Shown: positions 9,484 to 18,280, counted from the stretch's first letter. The stretch: DNA of 64,000 nucleotides from Streptomyces sp. SJL17-4 (GCF_036826855.1 NZ_CP104578.1:6545501-6609500); one strand, 5' to 3'. Translations and numbers: made by a program. Notes: generated from the letters alone by a model not told the origin.

Positions 9484-11571
9484 TCAGCGCGCGGCGGCGT
9501 CGATCGATTCCCGCGCGGCGGCGACGATCGCCTCCGGCGTGAATCCGAACTCGCGGAAGAGGACCTTCGCGTCCGCCGAGGCACCGAAGTGCTCCAGGGA
9601 GACGATCCGGCCGGCGTCCCCGACGTAGCGGTGCCAGGTGAGGCCGATACCGGCCTCGACCGCGACGCGGGCCGTGACCGACGGCGGCAGGACGGAGTCC
9701 TTGTACGCCTGGTCCTGCTCCTCGAACCACTCGACGGACGGCATCGAGACCACCCGGGTCGGGACACCGGCGGCCTGGAGCTGCTCGCGGGCCTCGACGG
9801 CCAGGTGCACCTCGGAACCGGTACCGATCAGCACGACCTCGGGCGAGCCGCCCTCGGCCTCGAACAGCACGTAGCCGCCCTTGACCGTGTCCTCGTTCGG
9901 CGCGTACGTCGGCACGCCCTGACGGGTCAGCGCGAGGCCGTGCGGGGCGCCCTTGCCGTAGACCTTCGTGTGGCGCTGCATGATCTCGCGCCAGGCGATG
10001 GCCGTCTCGTTGGCGTCGGCCGGACGGACCACGTTGAGACCCGGGATCGCGCGCAGCGAGGCCAGGTGCTCCACCGGCTGGTGCGTCGGGCCGTCCTCGC
10101 CCAGACCGATCGAGTCGTGGGTCCAGACGTACGTGACGGGGAGGTGCATCAGCGCGGACAGACGCACGGCGTTGCGCATGTAGTCGGAGAACACCAGGAA
10201 GGTGCCGCCGTAGATGCGCGTGTTGCCGTGCAGCGCGATGCCGTTCATCTCCGCGGCCATGGAGTGCTCGCGGATGCCGAAGTGGATCGTGCGGCCGTAC
10301 TTGTCGGCCTCCGGCAGCGGGTTGCCCTCGGGCAGGAACGACGAGTCCTTGTCGATCGTCGTGTTGTTGGAGCCGGCGAGGTCGGCCGAGCCGCCCCACA
10401 GCTCCGGGATGACCGCGCCGAGCGCCTTGAGGACCTGGCCCGAGGCGGCACGGGTGGCGACACCCTTGCCCGGCTCGAAGACCGGGAGCTTCTCGGCCCA
10501 GCCGGCCGGGAGTTCGTTCGCCTGGATGCGGTCGAACTCGGCGGCGCGCTCCGGGTTGGCCGTACGCCACTCGGCGAGCGACTTTTCCCACGCGGCGCGG
10601 GCCTCACGGCCGCGGTCGCCGAGCGAGCGGGTGTGCGCGATCACCTCGTCGGTGACCTCGAAGGTCTGCTCCGGGTCGAAACCGAGGACGCGCTTGGTGG
10701 CCGCGATCTCCTCGTCGCCGAGCGCCGAGCCGTGCGCGGCCTCGGTGTTCTGCGCGTTCGGGGCGGGCCAGGCGATGATCGAGCGCATCGCGATGAACGA
10801 CGGGCGCTCGGTCTCGGCCTCGGCGGCCCGGATCGCCGCGTACAGACCGGCCGGGTCCAGGTCGCCGTTGGCCTGCGGCTCGACGCGCTGGACGTGCCAG
10901 CCGTACGCCTCGTACCGCTTCATCGTGTCCTCGGACACGGCCGTCTCGGTGTCACCCTCGATCGAGATGTGGTTGTCGTCCCACAGCAGGATCAGGTTGC
11001 CGAGCTTCTGGTGGCCGGCGAGCGAGGACGCCTCCGCGGAGATGCCCTCCTGGAGGCAGCCGTCACCGGCGATCGCGTAGATGTGGTGGTCGAACGGGGA
11101 GGCGCCGGTGGCGGCCTCCGGGTCGAACAGACCGCGCTCGAAGCGGGCGGCCATCGCCATGCCCACGGCGTTGGCGACACCCTGGCCCAGCGGGCCCGTG
11201 GTGGTCTCGACCGCGGCGGTGTGACCGTACTCCGGGTGACCCGGGGTCTTCGAGCCCCAGGTGCGGAAGGCCTTCAGGTCGTCCAGCTCAAGACCGAACC
11301 CACCCAGGTACAGCTGGGTGTAGAGGGTCAGGGACGAGTGTCCCGCGGAGAGGACGAACCGGTCGCGCCCGACCCACTCGGGGTCGGCCGGGTCGTGCCG
11401 CATCACCTTCTGGAAGAGGGTGTACGCGGCGGGCGCCAGGCTCATCGCCGTACCGGGATGGCCGTTGCCGACCTTCTGTACGGCGTCCGCCGCCAGGATG
11501 CGGGCGGTGTCGACGGCCCGCTGGTCCAACTCGGTCCACTCGAGGTCTGTGGTGGTCGGCTTAGTGCTCAC
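9484..11571 (-). CDS. tkt: transketolase
   Basis: A thiamine-diphosphate enzyme exchanging two-carbon units in the non-oxidative pentose-phosphate pathway. The 695-aa protein has the N-terminal signature [18 protein letters not shown] near residue 37, the ThDP/Mg motif [13 protein letters not shown] near 169 and the pyrimidine-domain block [18 protein letters not shown] near 430. GTG at 11571 is the first start that keeps the family N-terminus. It heads the leftward operon, and its promoter must lie in the 336-nt gap shared with ctaB. Confidence 0.96.
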   Translation of the reverse strand: MSTKPTTTDLEWTELDQRAVDTARILAADAVQKVGNGHPGTAMSLAPAAYTLFQKVMRHDPADPEWVGRDRFVLSAGHSSLTLYTQLYLGGFGLELDDLKAFRTWGSKTPGHPEYGHTAAVETTTGPLGQGVANAVGMAMAARFERGLFDPEAATGASPFDHHIYAIAGDGCLQEGISAEASSLAGHQKLGNLILLWDDNHISIEGDTETAVSEDTMKRYEAYGWHVQRVEPQANGDLDPAGLYAAIRAAEAETERPSFIAMRSIIAWPAPNAQNTEAAHGSALGDEEIAATKRVLGFDPEQTFEVTDEVIAHTRSLGDRGREARAAWEKSLAEWRTANPERAAEFDRIQANELPAGWAEKLPVFEPGKGVATRAASGQVLKALGAVIPELWGGSADLAGSNNTTIDKDSSFLPEGNPLPEADKYGRTIHFGIREHSMAAEMNGIALHGNTRIYGGTFLVFSDYMRNAVRLSALMHLPVTYVWTHDSIGLGEDGPTHQPVEHLASLRAIPGLNVVRPADANETAIAWREIMQRHTKVYGKGAPHGLALTRQGVPTYAPNEDTVKGGYVLFEAEGGSPEVVLIGTGSEVHLAVEAREQLQAAGVPTRVVSMPSVEWFEEQDQAYKDSVLPPSVTARVAVEAGIGLTWHRYVGDAGRIVSLEHFGASADAKVLFREFGFTPEAIVAAARESIDAAAR

Positions 11572-11907
11572 CCTGGGTCAGGGCTCCTCTCCACATGTCT
11601 GAAGCCGGTGACTGAGGGTGTACCGGCGTTGTCGAGCCTACCCCCGCCGGAACGCCCTTCTTTTCGTGTGCATGCCCCTCAAATGAGCGGACACAGCAAG
11701 ACTGCCGCCGCCCGTGTGAGTTCGCCTCCCGAAGCCCTACCCGGGCGTGTCCACGCCTTGGGACACACCCGGGACACACCCCCTCAACACGACCCCACCC
11801 CCGCGAAGATCGGCGTCTGGGCAACGTCTACAGTGGCGTGGTACGCGCAAGCTTCACCCCGCCTTCATCCGGGGAGCTTGCTGGGAATTTCTCTGTCAGG
11901 GGTGTGC
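11572..11907. promoter_or_regulatory. divergent tkt-ctaB promoter region with a direct repeat and a leader hairpin
   Basis: This 336-nt gap contains no gene I can support. An 11-bp unit, GGGACACACCC, occurs twice head-to-tail at 11760-11781. Just upstream of ctaB, GCAAGCT (11847-11853) pairs with AGCTTGC (11875-11881) and CCCCG (11857-11861) with CGGGG (11870-11874), giving a stem about 27 nt before the GTG. A TACAGT hexamer at 11829-11834 could be a -10 element. These are seen directly; the regulatory role is inferred. Confidence 0.45.
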
Positions 11908-12855
11908 GTGACGGCCGTCGAGTCCCGACCCGCAGGGGTCGTCTTGACTCCCAGCCCGGGGGGCCATCGGCCGTTCGGGGCCCGCGTCAAGGCATACGTG
12001 GCGCTGACCAAGCCGCGGATCATCGAACTGCTGCTCATCACCACCGTTCCGGTGATGTTCCTCGCCGAGCAGGGCGTGCCCGACCTGTGGCTGGTGCTCG
12101 CCACCTGCTTCGGCGGCTACCTGTCGGCGGGCGGCGCCAACGCGCTGAACATGTACATCGACCGCGACATCGACGCGCTGATGGACCGCACCTCGCAGCG
12201 TCCGCTGGTCACCGGCGTCCTGACGCCGCGCGAGGGACTGGTCTTCGGCCTCACCCTCGCCGTGGTCTCCACGCTCTGGTTCGGCCTGCTCGTCAACTGG
12301 CTCTCGGCCGCACTCTCGCTCGGCGCGCTCCTCTTCTACGTCGTCGTCTACACGATGATCCTGAAGCGCCGCACCGCGCAGAACATCGTCTGGGGCGGGA
12401 TCGCCGGCTGCCTGCCGGTCCTCATCGGCTGGTCGGCCGTCACCGACTCGATGTCCTGGGCGGCGATCATCCTCTTCGCCGTCATCTTCTTCTGGACGCC
12501 GCCGCACTACTGGCCGCTGTCGATGAAGGTGAAGGACGACTACGCGCGCGCCGGCGTGCCGATGCTGCCGGTCCTCGCCTCCAACAAGGTCGTCGCCAAG
12601 CAGATCGTCGCGTACAGCTGGGTGATGGTCGCCGTCTCGCTGCTGCTCACGCCGCTCGGTTACACCGGCTGGTTCTACCTGACGGTGGCGCTGCTCACCG
12701 GCGGCTGGTGGCTCTGGGAGGCGCACGGTCTGCTCAACCGGGCCAAGGCGGGCGCCACCGGCGCGAAGCTCAAGGAGATGCGCCTCTTCCACTGGTCCAT
12801 CACCTATGTCTCGCTGCTCTTCGTGGCGGTCGCGGTGGACCCCTTCCTCCGGTAG
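11908..12855 (+). CDS. ctaB: heme O synthase (protoheme IX farnesyltransferase)
   Basis: A UbiA-family membrane prenyltransferase that adds farnesyl to heme b, giving heme O for the aa3 oxidase. The 315-aa protein has about eight or nine membrane helices, the first Asp-rich motif [15 protein letters not shown] near residue 75 and [13 protein letters not shown] entry [12 protein letters not shown] near 31. GTG at 11908 has AGGGG 6 nt upstream; GTG at 11902 is the alternative. The frame is open for 1440 codons upstream, but that stretch is antisense to tkt and tal. ctaA, the next enzyme in heme A synthesis, lies 1.7 kb on. Confidence 0.94.
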   Translation: MTAVESRPAGVVLTPSPGGHRPFGARVKAYVALTKPRIIELLLITTVPVMFLAEQGVPDLWLVLATCFGGYLSAGGANALNMYIDRDIDALMDRTSQRPLVTGVLTPREGLVFGLTLAVVSTLWFGLLVNWLSAALSLGALLFYVVVYTMILKRRTAQNIVWGGIAGCLPVLIGWSAVTDSMSWAAIILFAVIFFWTPPHYWPLSMKVKDDYARAGVPMLPVLASNKVVAKQIVAYSWVMVAVSLLLTPLGYTGWFYLTVALLTGGWWLWEAHGLLNRAKAGATGAKLKEMRLFHWSITYVSLLFVAVAVDPFLR

Positions 12856-12934
12856 GGCCCGTCAGAAACGTCCCAGGAGGGACTTTCCGGGACGTCTCGA
12901 CCGACGTCTCCGCTCAGATGATCTGCTCGGCGGG

Positions 12935-12972
12935 CGGCCGGGTCACGTGGGATAGGCCACGTGACCCGGCCG
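12935..12972 (+). terminator. perfect 16-bp hairpin downstream of ctaB
   Basis: CGGCCGGGTCACGTGG (12935-12950) and its exact reverse complement (12957-12972) flank the loop GATAGG. It lies 80 nt after ctaB and 36 nt before the next start, so it probably terminates ctaB. A smaller nested set (ACGTCCC at 12868-12874 pairing with GGGACGT at 12889-12895) precedes it. The CACGTG core makes an operator for the downstream gene a second possibility. Confidence 0.7.
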
Positions 12973-13008
12973 TCGCCAGTAGATCTACCCCTCGGTAGCA
13001 TCCTTTTC

Positions 13009-13329
13009 ATGGCAGAAACGAAGCAGGCAGAGCGCAAGGCGGCCAGGCTCGCCAAGGAGATCAAGGCCTTCTCCAAGGAGCACGGCGGCTCCGAGGGGCA
13101 CCTCGCGCACATCGGTCAGGCGGGCACCCGGATCGTCCTCGTCGGCACCGACGGCGGCTGGGGCGACCTCGTCGCGCCGACGTACGAGATCGCCCGGCAG
13201 GCCGCCGAGAAGGCCGAGCTCACCCTCCACGAGGAGTTCGACGGCGAGTTCGCCGCCAAGGTCGCCACCGGCCCGTACGAGTGGACCCGGATGGCCGGTC
13301 TCCAGATCGGCGGCCCCTCCAACAGCTGA
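13009..13329 (+). CDS. conserved hypothetical protein, 106 aa
   Basis: The start is ATG at 13009, giving MAETKQAERKAARLAKEIKA, a charged helical N-terminus followed by a compact globular region (GTRIVLVGTDGGWGDLVAP and EFDGEFAAKVATGPYEWTRM). There is no signal peptide or membrane segment. I recognise it only as a small protein seen next to ctaB in Streptomyces, with no known function. A short inverted repeat CTACC-N4-GGTAG (12985-12998) lies directly upstream, and no clear Shine-Dalgarno sequence is visible. Confidence 0.8.
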   Translation: MAETKQAERKAARLAKEIKAFSKEHGGSEGHLAHIGQAGTRIVLVGTDGGWGDLVAPTYEIARQAAEKAELTLHEEFDGEFAAKVATGPYEWTRMAGLQIGGPSNS

Positions 13330-13413
13330 CGAGGCTGGGGCAACAACCTCGCGCGGGGTTCACCCGTTAGGACGTGTGGAGAAGCGACACGGCCACGCAG
13401 GGAGCCCCCCGAG

Positions 13414-14514
13414 ATGATCGACACGCCGAGCCTGGTGGACCAGTACTGCCACGGGGTGCTCCGTACGGAGCTCGGCCTCGGCACCTTCGAGGCCCACCTC
13501 GGCGCCCAGCTCGGCGGGAGCGGCGCGCTGCCCGCAGCGGGCACCACGTTCTTCGACACCCAGACCGGCTTCGCCGTGCGCCGCTGGTGCCCGCCGCTGC
13601 TCGGTCTCGAAGCGCACTGCCCGCCCGCCCGGTATCTCGCGCGCCGCCGCGAACTGGGCGTCGCCGAGACGGGCCGGCGGCTGCTGCGCGCCTCCGGGAT
13701 CGCCACGTACCTCGTCGACACCGGGCTCCCGGAGGACCTCACGGGACCGGCCGAGCTCGGCGCCACCGGGGCCGCCGAGGCCCATGAGATCGTCCGCCTC
13801 GAACCCCTCGCCGAGCAGGTCGCCGACACCTCGGGGACCGTCGAGGCCTTCCTCGCCAACCTCGCCGAGGCCGTCCACGGGGCCGCCGTCCACGCCGTGG
13901 CCTTCGCCTCCGTGGCGGGGGTGCGCCAGGGACTCACGTACACGCCCGAACCGCCGGGACCCGGAGAGGTACGCGGGGCCGCGGGGCGCTGGCTCGCCGG
14001 ACGCCCGGCGGGCGGCCCGCTCACCGACCCCGTCCTGCTGCGCCATCTGCTCTGGATCGCGGTCACCGCCGGACGGCCCCTGCAACTGCACACCGGGGAC
14101 CGGGACCCGGCCCCGCTCGCCGGATTCGCCGCCGCCACCGCGGGGCTCGGCACCGACCTGGTGCTGCTCCACTCCTACCCGTACCACCGCGCCGCCGCGC
14201 ACCTGACCGGTGTGCACCCGCACGTGTACGCGGACCTGGGTCCCGTTCTCGCGCACACCGGGGCGCGGGCGGCGGCCGTCCTCGCCGAGGTCCTGGAGCG
14301 GGCGCCGTTCGGAAAGCTGCTGTTCTCCAGCGGAGCCCACGGACTGCCCGAGCTCCATGTGGTCGCCGCGAACGTCTTCCGCACCGCCCTCACCCGGGTG
14401 CTCGGCGAATGGGTCATGGACGGCGCCTGGTCCCGTACGGACGCCCAGCGTGTCGCCGCCCTGATCGCGGCGGGAAACGCACGACGGGTCTACCGGCTCG
14501 CGGGGAGCCGGTAG
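13414..14514 (+). CDS. amidohydrolase family protein
   Basis: This 366-aa protein resembles the amidohydrolase_2/FluG-like TIM-barrel family. Visible landmarks are DQYCHG near residue 9 (metal His), LQLHTGDRD near 227, LVLLHSYPYHRAAAHL near 249, PHVYADLGPVL near 269 and FSSGAHGLPELHVVAA near 303. Family members usually show S-D-A-H-G-x-P-E at the last site; here a Gly stands in the Asp position, so hydrolase activity may be altered. It is rightward, convergent with ctaA, and the two share a 19-bp hairpin. The substrate is unknown. Confidence 0.78.
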   Translation: MIDTPSLVDQYCHGVLRTELGLGTFEAHLGAQLGGSGALPAAGTTFFDTQTGFAVRRWCPPLLGLEAHCPPARYLARRRELGVAETGRRLLRASGIATYLVDTGLPEDLTGPAELGATGAAEAHEIVRLEPLAEQVADTSGTVEAFLANLAEAVHGAAVHAVAFASVAGVRQGLTYTPEPPGPGEVRGAAGRWLAGRPAGGPLTDPVLLRHLLWIAVTAGRPLQLHTGDRDPAPLAGFAAATAGLGTDLVLLHSYPYHRAAAHLTGVHPHVYADLGPVLAHTGARAAAVLAEVLERAPFGKLLFSSGAHGLPELHVVAANVFRTALTRVLGEWVMDGAWSRTDAQRVAALIAAGNARRVYRLAGSR

Positions 14515-14523
14515 ACCCGTCGT
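14481..14523. terminator. bidirectional 19-bp hairpin terminator
   Basis: The 19-base arm at 14481-14499 (beginning ACGACGGGTC) is exactly reverse-complementary to 14505-14523, with loop GCGGG. It covers the last codons and stop of the amidohydrolase gene and lies 22 nt beyond the stop of the convergent ctaA gene, so it should terminate both transcripts. Confidence 0.9.
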
Positions 14524-14545
14524 TCTCGTGGGTCGGGCGGAGCGG

Positions 14546-15514
14546 TCAGGCCTTCGCCAGTTCGGCGTCGGCCTGGGCCGGGATGTCGGCCGTGGGGACC
14601 GGGCGCTCGCGCATGCTCAGGGCCAGCCGCAGGACCGCGATCCACATCAGGGACGAGCCGAGCATGTGGACGGCGACCAGGAGCTCGGGGACCCCGGTGA
14701 AGTACTGCACGTAGCCGATGCCGCCCTGCGCGAGCAGCACGATCAGCAGGTCGCGGGCGCGGGCCCGGGTGTCGACCGGGGCGTCCACCACACGCAGGAC
14801 CAGCCACATCGCGAGCGCCAGGGCGCAGACGACCCAGGCGGCGATGGCGTGGAGGTGCGCGGCGTTCGTCCAGTCCCAGGGCATGCGCGGCACGTCGCTG
14901 CTGTCACCGGCGTGCTTGCCGGCGCCGGTCACCGCCGTACCGAGCACGATCAGCAGGCCCGCGGTGATCGTGATCGCCCAGGACAGCTTGCGGACCGGGC
15001 GGGGCACGCGGGGGCGGGGCTCGGTGTCGCCCTCGCCGGTGCGGTGCCAGGTGACGACCGCGACGGTGAGCAGCGCGTTCGCGGCGAGGAAGTGGCCGGC
15101 GACCGTCCACGGGTTGAGGCCCATCCACACCGTGATGCCACCGAGGACGGCGTTGCTCATCACGATCCAGAACTGGGCCCAGCCGAGCCGGGTGAGCCCG
15201 CGACGCCACGGCTTGGTGGACCGGGCGGCGATGATCGCCCAGCCGACCGCGGCCGACAGGACGTAGGTCAGCATCCGGTTGCCGAACTCGATCACGCCGC
15301 GGTAGCCCTGCTCGGGCGTCACGATCAGGCTGTCGTCGGTGCACTTCGGCCAGGTGTCGCAGCCCAGACCGGAACCGGTCAGTCGGACCGCGCCACCGGT
15401 GACGATGATGAGCACGCTCATCACGACGGCGGAGAGCGCGGCGCGCCGGAGCGTCCTGGGGGACGGGGTCCAGCGCCTGGCGATGGAGGCGAGGGGGGTC
15501 AGCACGGGCCCCAT
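14546..15514 (-). CDS. ctaA: heme A synthase (COX15/CtaA family)
   Basis: Oxidises the C8 methyl of heme O to give heme A for cytochrome aa3 oxidase. About eight membrane helices are visible. The conserved early block GGAVRLTGSGLGCDTWPKCT carries a cysteine pair as in actinobacterial CtaA. Heme-ligand histidines lie in VAGHFLAANALL, NAAHLHAIAAW and the last-third segment AVHMLGSSLMW. I chose the ATG at 15514 (322 aa); GTG at 15535 adds seven residues. The upstream ABC exporter genes are in the same direction, 55-75 nt away. Confidence 0.92.
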   Translation of the reverse strand: MGPVLTPLASIARRWTPSPRTLRRAALSAVVMSVLIIVTGGAVRLTGSGLGCDTWPKCTDDSLIVTPEQGYRGVIEFGNRMLTYVLSAAVGWAIIAARSTKPWRRGLTRLGWAQFWIVMSNAVLGGITVWMGLNPWTVAGHFLAANALLTVAVVTWHRTGEGDTEPRPRVPRPVRKLSWAITITAGLLIVLGTAVTGAGKHAGDSSDVPRMPWDWTNAAHLHAIAAWVVCALALAMWLVLRVVDAPVDTRARARDLLIVLLAQGGIGYVQYFTGVPELLVAVHMLGSSLMWIAVLRLALSMRERPVPTADIPAQADAELAKA

Positions 15515-15589
15515 CGTAGGACGGGGCTTGTGCACGCTTTCACGAGGGGGGTGGCTTGTCGCGAAACGTCACCCTCTGAACCTCTTCGG

Positions 15590-16357
15590 TCACTCCCAGC
15601 GGAAGAACTTCGCCGCCGCGCCGAGGCCGAGGACGGCCCAGACCGCGAGGGTCAGCGCGTCGCCCCAGGGCAGGGCCGCACCGTCCTGGAGGACGGCGCG
15701 CAGGCCGTCCGAGAGGGCGGAGATCGGGAGCAGCTCCAGGACCGAGCGGGCGGCGTCCGGGAACTTGTCCAGCGGGACGATGACCCCGCCGCCGACCAGG
15801 AGCAGCAGGAAGACCAGGTTGGCGGCGGCCAGGGTGGCCTCCGCCTTCAGCGTGCCCGCCATCAGCAGGCCGAGGCCGGAGAACGCGGCCGTGCCGAGCA
15901 CCAGGAGGAGGAGCACGGACAGGGGGTTGCCGTGCGGGGACCAGCCGAGGCCCAGGGCGATCGCCGTCAGGAGGACGATCTGGAGGACCTCGGTGACCAG
16001 CACGGCGAGCGTCTTGGCGGTCATCAGCGCCCAGCGGGGGAGCGGTGAGGCGCCGAGGCGCTTGAGCACCCCGTACCGCCGCTCGAAACCGGTCGCGATG
16101 GCCTGGCCGGTGAACGCGGTCGAGAGGACGGCGAGGGCGAGGATGCCGGGGGCGAGGAAGTCGACGGCCTTGTCGGCGCCGGTGGCGATGATGTCGACCG
16201 TGGAGAAGAGCACGAGGAGCAGCGACGGGATGATCACGGTGAGCAGGAGCTGCTCGCCGTTGCGCAGCAGCATCCGGGTCTCCAGCGCCGTCTGCGCCGC
16301 GATCATCCGGCCGACGGGGGCGGCGCCCGGCTTCGGGGCGTACGTACCAGTGCTCAC
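15590..16357 (-). CDS. ABC-2 type transporter permease
   Basis: The 255-aa membrane protein has about six helices (around residues 35-55, 63-88, 110-135, 143-168, 175-195 and 228-248). It carries ABC-2 features such as FERRYGVLKRLGASPLPRW between helices two and three. GTG at 16357 overlaps the ATPase stop (GTGA); the longer open frame upstream is antisense-like and overlaps the ATPase gene. With the preceding ATPase it forms an exporter of unknown substrate, upstream of ctaA on the same strand. A daunorubicin-resistance-type drug exporter is the general class. Confidence 0.9.
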   Translation of the reverse strand: MSTGTYAPKPGAAPVGRMIAAQTALETRMLLRNGEQLLLTVIIPSLLLVLFSTVDIIATGADKAVDFLAPGILALAVLSTAFTGQAIATGFERRYGVLKRLGASPLPRWALMTAKTLAVLVTEVLQIVLLTAIALGLGWSPHGNPLSVLLLLVLGTAAFSGLGLLMAGTLKAEATLAAANLVFLLLLVGGGVIVPLDKFPDAARSVLELLPISALSDGLRAVLQDGAALPWGDALTLAVWAVLGLGAAAKFFRWE

Positions 16358-17289
16358 GACCGCAGTTCCTTGCCCGTCAGTTCGAGGAAGACGTCCTCGA
16401 GAGTGTGGCGCTCGACGGAGATGCCGTCGGGCATGACGCCGTGCTGGGCGCACCAGCTGGTGACCGTGGCCAGCAGCTGCGGGTCGACGGTGCCGGAGAT
16501 CCGGTACGTGCCCGGGAGCGGCTCCGCCGCGGCCGTGCCGTCGGGCAGCGCCTTGAGCAGGGAGCCCAGGTCGAGTCCGGCGCGTCCGGTGAAGCGGAGG
16601 GTGTTCTCGGCGCCGCCCCGGCACAGCTGCTCGGGGCTGCCCTGGGCGGCGACCCGGCCGGCGTCGACGATGGCGACGTCGTCGGCGAGCTCCTCCGCCT
16701 CCTGCATGAAGTGGGTGGTGAGGACCACGGTCACCCCGTCGGCGCGCAGCTCGCGCACGAGGTCCCAGGTGGCGCGGCGGGCCTGCGGGTCGAGTCCGGC
16801 GGTCGGCTCGTCGAGGAAGACGAGCTCGGGGCGGCCGACGACGGCCATGGCGAGCGCGAGGCGCTGCTGCTGGCCGCCGGAGAGCCGCCGGTAGGTGGTG
16901 CGGCCGCAGGAGCCGAGGCCCAGCCTCTCGATCAGCGCGTCCACGTCCAGCGGGTGGGCGTGCAGTCTCGCCATGTGGCGGAGCATCTCGTCGGCGCGGG
17001 CGCCGGAGTAGACGCCGCCCGACTGGAGCATGACGCCGATGCGGGGGCGCAGGGCGGCCGCGTCGGCGACCGGGTCGAGGCCGAGGACGCGCACGGTGCC
17101 GGCGTCGGGCTTCCGGTAGCCCTCGCAGGTCTCGATGGTGGTGGTCTTGCCGGCCCCGTTGGGGCCGAGGACGGCGGTCACGGTGCCGGACCGCACGTCG
17201 AGGTCGAGGCCGTCGACGGCGGTCTTGTTGCCGTACCGCTTGACCAGGCCACGGACCTGGACGGCGGACCCGACGGACTCGTTTCGCAT
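16354..17289 (-). CDS. ABC transporter ATP-binding protein
   Basis: The 311-aa ATPase has Walker A GPNGAGKTT near residue 41, signature LSGGQQQRLALAMA near 140 and Walker B LVFLDEPTAGLD near 160. The C-terminal extension (about 225-311) is as in DrrA/CcmA-type drug exporters. ATG at 17289 gives the family start MRNESVGSAVQVRGLVKRYG; the open frame upstream to 17436 is Arg/Pro-rich and unlikely to be translated. It diverges from sufR across a 265-nt region with an iron box and an inverted repeat. Confidence 0.92.
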   Translation of the reverse strand: MRNESVGSAVQVRGLVKRYGNKTAVDGLDLDVRSGTVTAVLGPNGAGKTTTIETCEGYRKPDAGTVRVLGLDPVADAAALRPRIGVMLQSGGVYSGARADEMLRHMARLHAHPLDVDALIERLGLGSCGRTTYRRLSGGQQQRLALAMAVVGRPELVFLDEPTAGLDPQARRATWDLVRELRADGVTVVLTTHFMQEAEELADDVAIVDAGRVAAQGSPEQLCRGGAENTLRFTGRAGLDLGSLLKALPDGTAAAEPLPGTYRISGTVDPQLLATVTSWCAQHGVMPDGISVERHTLEDVFLELTGKELRS

Positions 17290-17432
17290 GACGGGAAGTC
17301 TAGAGAGGGGTCGGAGGTCCTCCCGGCGCGGGGCCCGGGTCCCCGGACGCGGGCCCCGACGTGCTCTTCGCCGCGGCGGACCCCCCTCGTGGCCTGCGCG
17401 TACGGGGTCGCGGGGCGGTCGGATCCGGCCAC

Positions 17433-17451
17433 TCATTCGTCCTACGAATGA
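17433..17451. promoter_or_regulatory. inverted repeat, possible operator of the ABC exporter
   Basis: TCATTCGT and ACGAATGA form 8-bp perfect arms around CCT. The site lies 144 nt upstream of the ATPase start and about 100 nt upstream of sufR. The size and A/T content fit a repressor half-site pair, but I cannot name the regulator. Confidence 0.4.
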
Positions 17452-17464
17452 TCATTTCCGCAGG

Positions 17465-17483
17465 TCAGGTAAGCCTTACCTGA
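17465..17483. promoter_or_regulatory. DtxR/IdeR-type iron box (DmdR site)
   Basis: TCAGGTAAGCCTTACCTGA is a perfect 9-1-9 palindrome. It matches the DtxR/IdeR/DmdR1 consensus TTAGGTTAGGCTAACCTAA at most positions, including the AGG and CCT cores. It lies between the ABC exporter and sufR, about 72 nt upstream of the SufR operator. Iron-dependent control of suf, of the exporter, or of both is inferred. Confidence 0.75.
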
Positions 17484-17518
17484 GTGACGCACCGCACGGT
17501 CGGCGCGTCCGGCGCCGC

Positions 17519-17555
17519 TTGTCAGTCCGAGATTAATTACGCAACAATGGCGTTG
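17519..17555 (+). promoter_or_regulatory. sufR promoter with SufR operator CAAC-N6-GTTG
   Basis: A -35-like TTGTCA (17519-17524) is followed after 18 nt by AACAAT (17543-17548), which places transcription start at about 17555, the GTG itself. CAAC (17542-17545), six bases and GTTG (17552-17555) form the palindrome reported, as I recall, as the binding motif of Streptomyces SufR. It overlaps the -10 element and the start codon. Autorepression of a leaderless transcript is the simplest reading. Confidence 0.75.
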
Positions 17556-18280
17556 TGAAAAACGTTGGCGCGGCTCCGGTGGAGGAACTCGCGACCCGAG
17601 AGCGTTCGACGCGCAACCGGGTCGCGCGGTCGATCCTGGACCACGGGCCGTCGACCGTCGCCGATCTGGCCGGCCGGCTCCGCCTCACCCAGGCGGCCGT
17701 CCGCCGCCACCTCGACTCGCTGGTCGCCGAGAACGTCGTCGAGGCACGCGAGCAGCGCGTCTACGGCGCGCGTTCCCGCGGCCGCCCCGCGAAGGTCTTC
17801 GCGCTCACCGACTGCGGCCGGGACGCCTTCGACCAGTCGTACGACTCGCTCGCGGTCGAGGCGCTCCGGTGGATCGAGCGCAACGCCGGCGGGGAAGCGG
17901 CCGTGGCCGCCTTCGCCCGCGACCGGATCGAGGCCCAGGCGGACGCGTACCGCGAGGCCGTCGAGGCGGCGGAGCCCGCGCAGCGCACCGAGGCGCTCGC
18001 CAAGGCCCTGACCGCGGACGGGTACGCTGCCACTGCGCGGAACGCGCCGGTCGGCGAGCAGCTCTGCCAGCACCACTGCCCGGTCGCCCACGTCGCCGAG
18101 CAGTACCCACAGCTGTGCGAGGCGGAGACGGAGTTCTTCTCCCGCCTCCTGGGAACGCACGTCCAGCGTCTGGCCACCATCGCGCATGGTGACGGCGTCT
18201 GCACCACGTTCATCCCGCACAGCGCCCCACAGACCAACGAATCAGCATCCGCAAGCACGGCCGGGAGGAACCCCGCATGA
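17555..18280 (+). CDS. sufR: Fe-S cluster-sensing transcriptional regulator of the suf operon
   Basis: The 241-aa regulator has an N-terminal winged helix (about residues 20-85, [20 protein letters not shown]). In its C-terminal half, C-x3-C-x12-C (in [19 protein letters not shown], near 171-188) is the known cluster-ligand region. Apo and holo forms control suf expression. It is first in the operon and its TGA overlaps the sufB ATG. GTG at 17555 has no ribosome-binding site and coincides with the predicted transcript start. Its sequence is close to the sufR product I remember from S. coelicolor. Confidence 0.92.
   Translation: MKNVGAAPVEELATRERSTRNRVARSILDHGPSTVADLAGRLRLTQAAVRRHLDSLVAENVVEAREQRVYGARSRGRPAKVFALTDCGRDAFDQSYDSLAVEALRWIERNAGGEAAVAAFARDRIEAQADAYREAVEAAEPAQRTEALAKALTADGYAATARNAPVGEQLCQHHCPVAHVAEQYPQLCEAETEFFSRLLGTHVQRLATIAHGDGVCTTFIPHSAPQTNESASASTAGRNPA

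Noticed and set aside
8533..12855. A 1440-codon open frame on the plus strand across tal, tkt and ctaB
   Set aside because: Only the last 315 codons (ctaB) look like a protein. The rest is antisense to tal and tkt, with composition (Arg, Gly, Val, Asp-rich) typical of shadow frames in high-GC DNA.
16358..16624. N-terminal extension of the ABC permease
   Set aside because: The extra residues are Arg/Pro/His-rich and lie across the ATPase coding region in another frame. The GTG at 16357 gives the normal permease start with 4-nt coupling.
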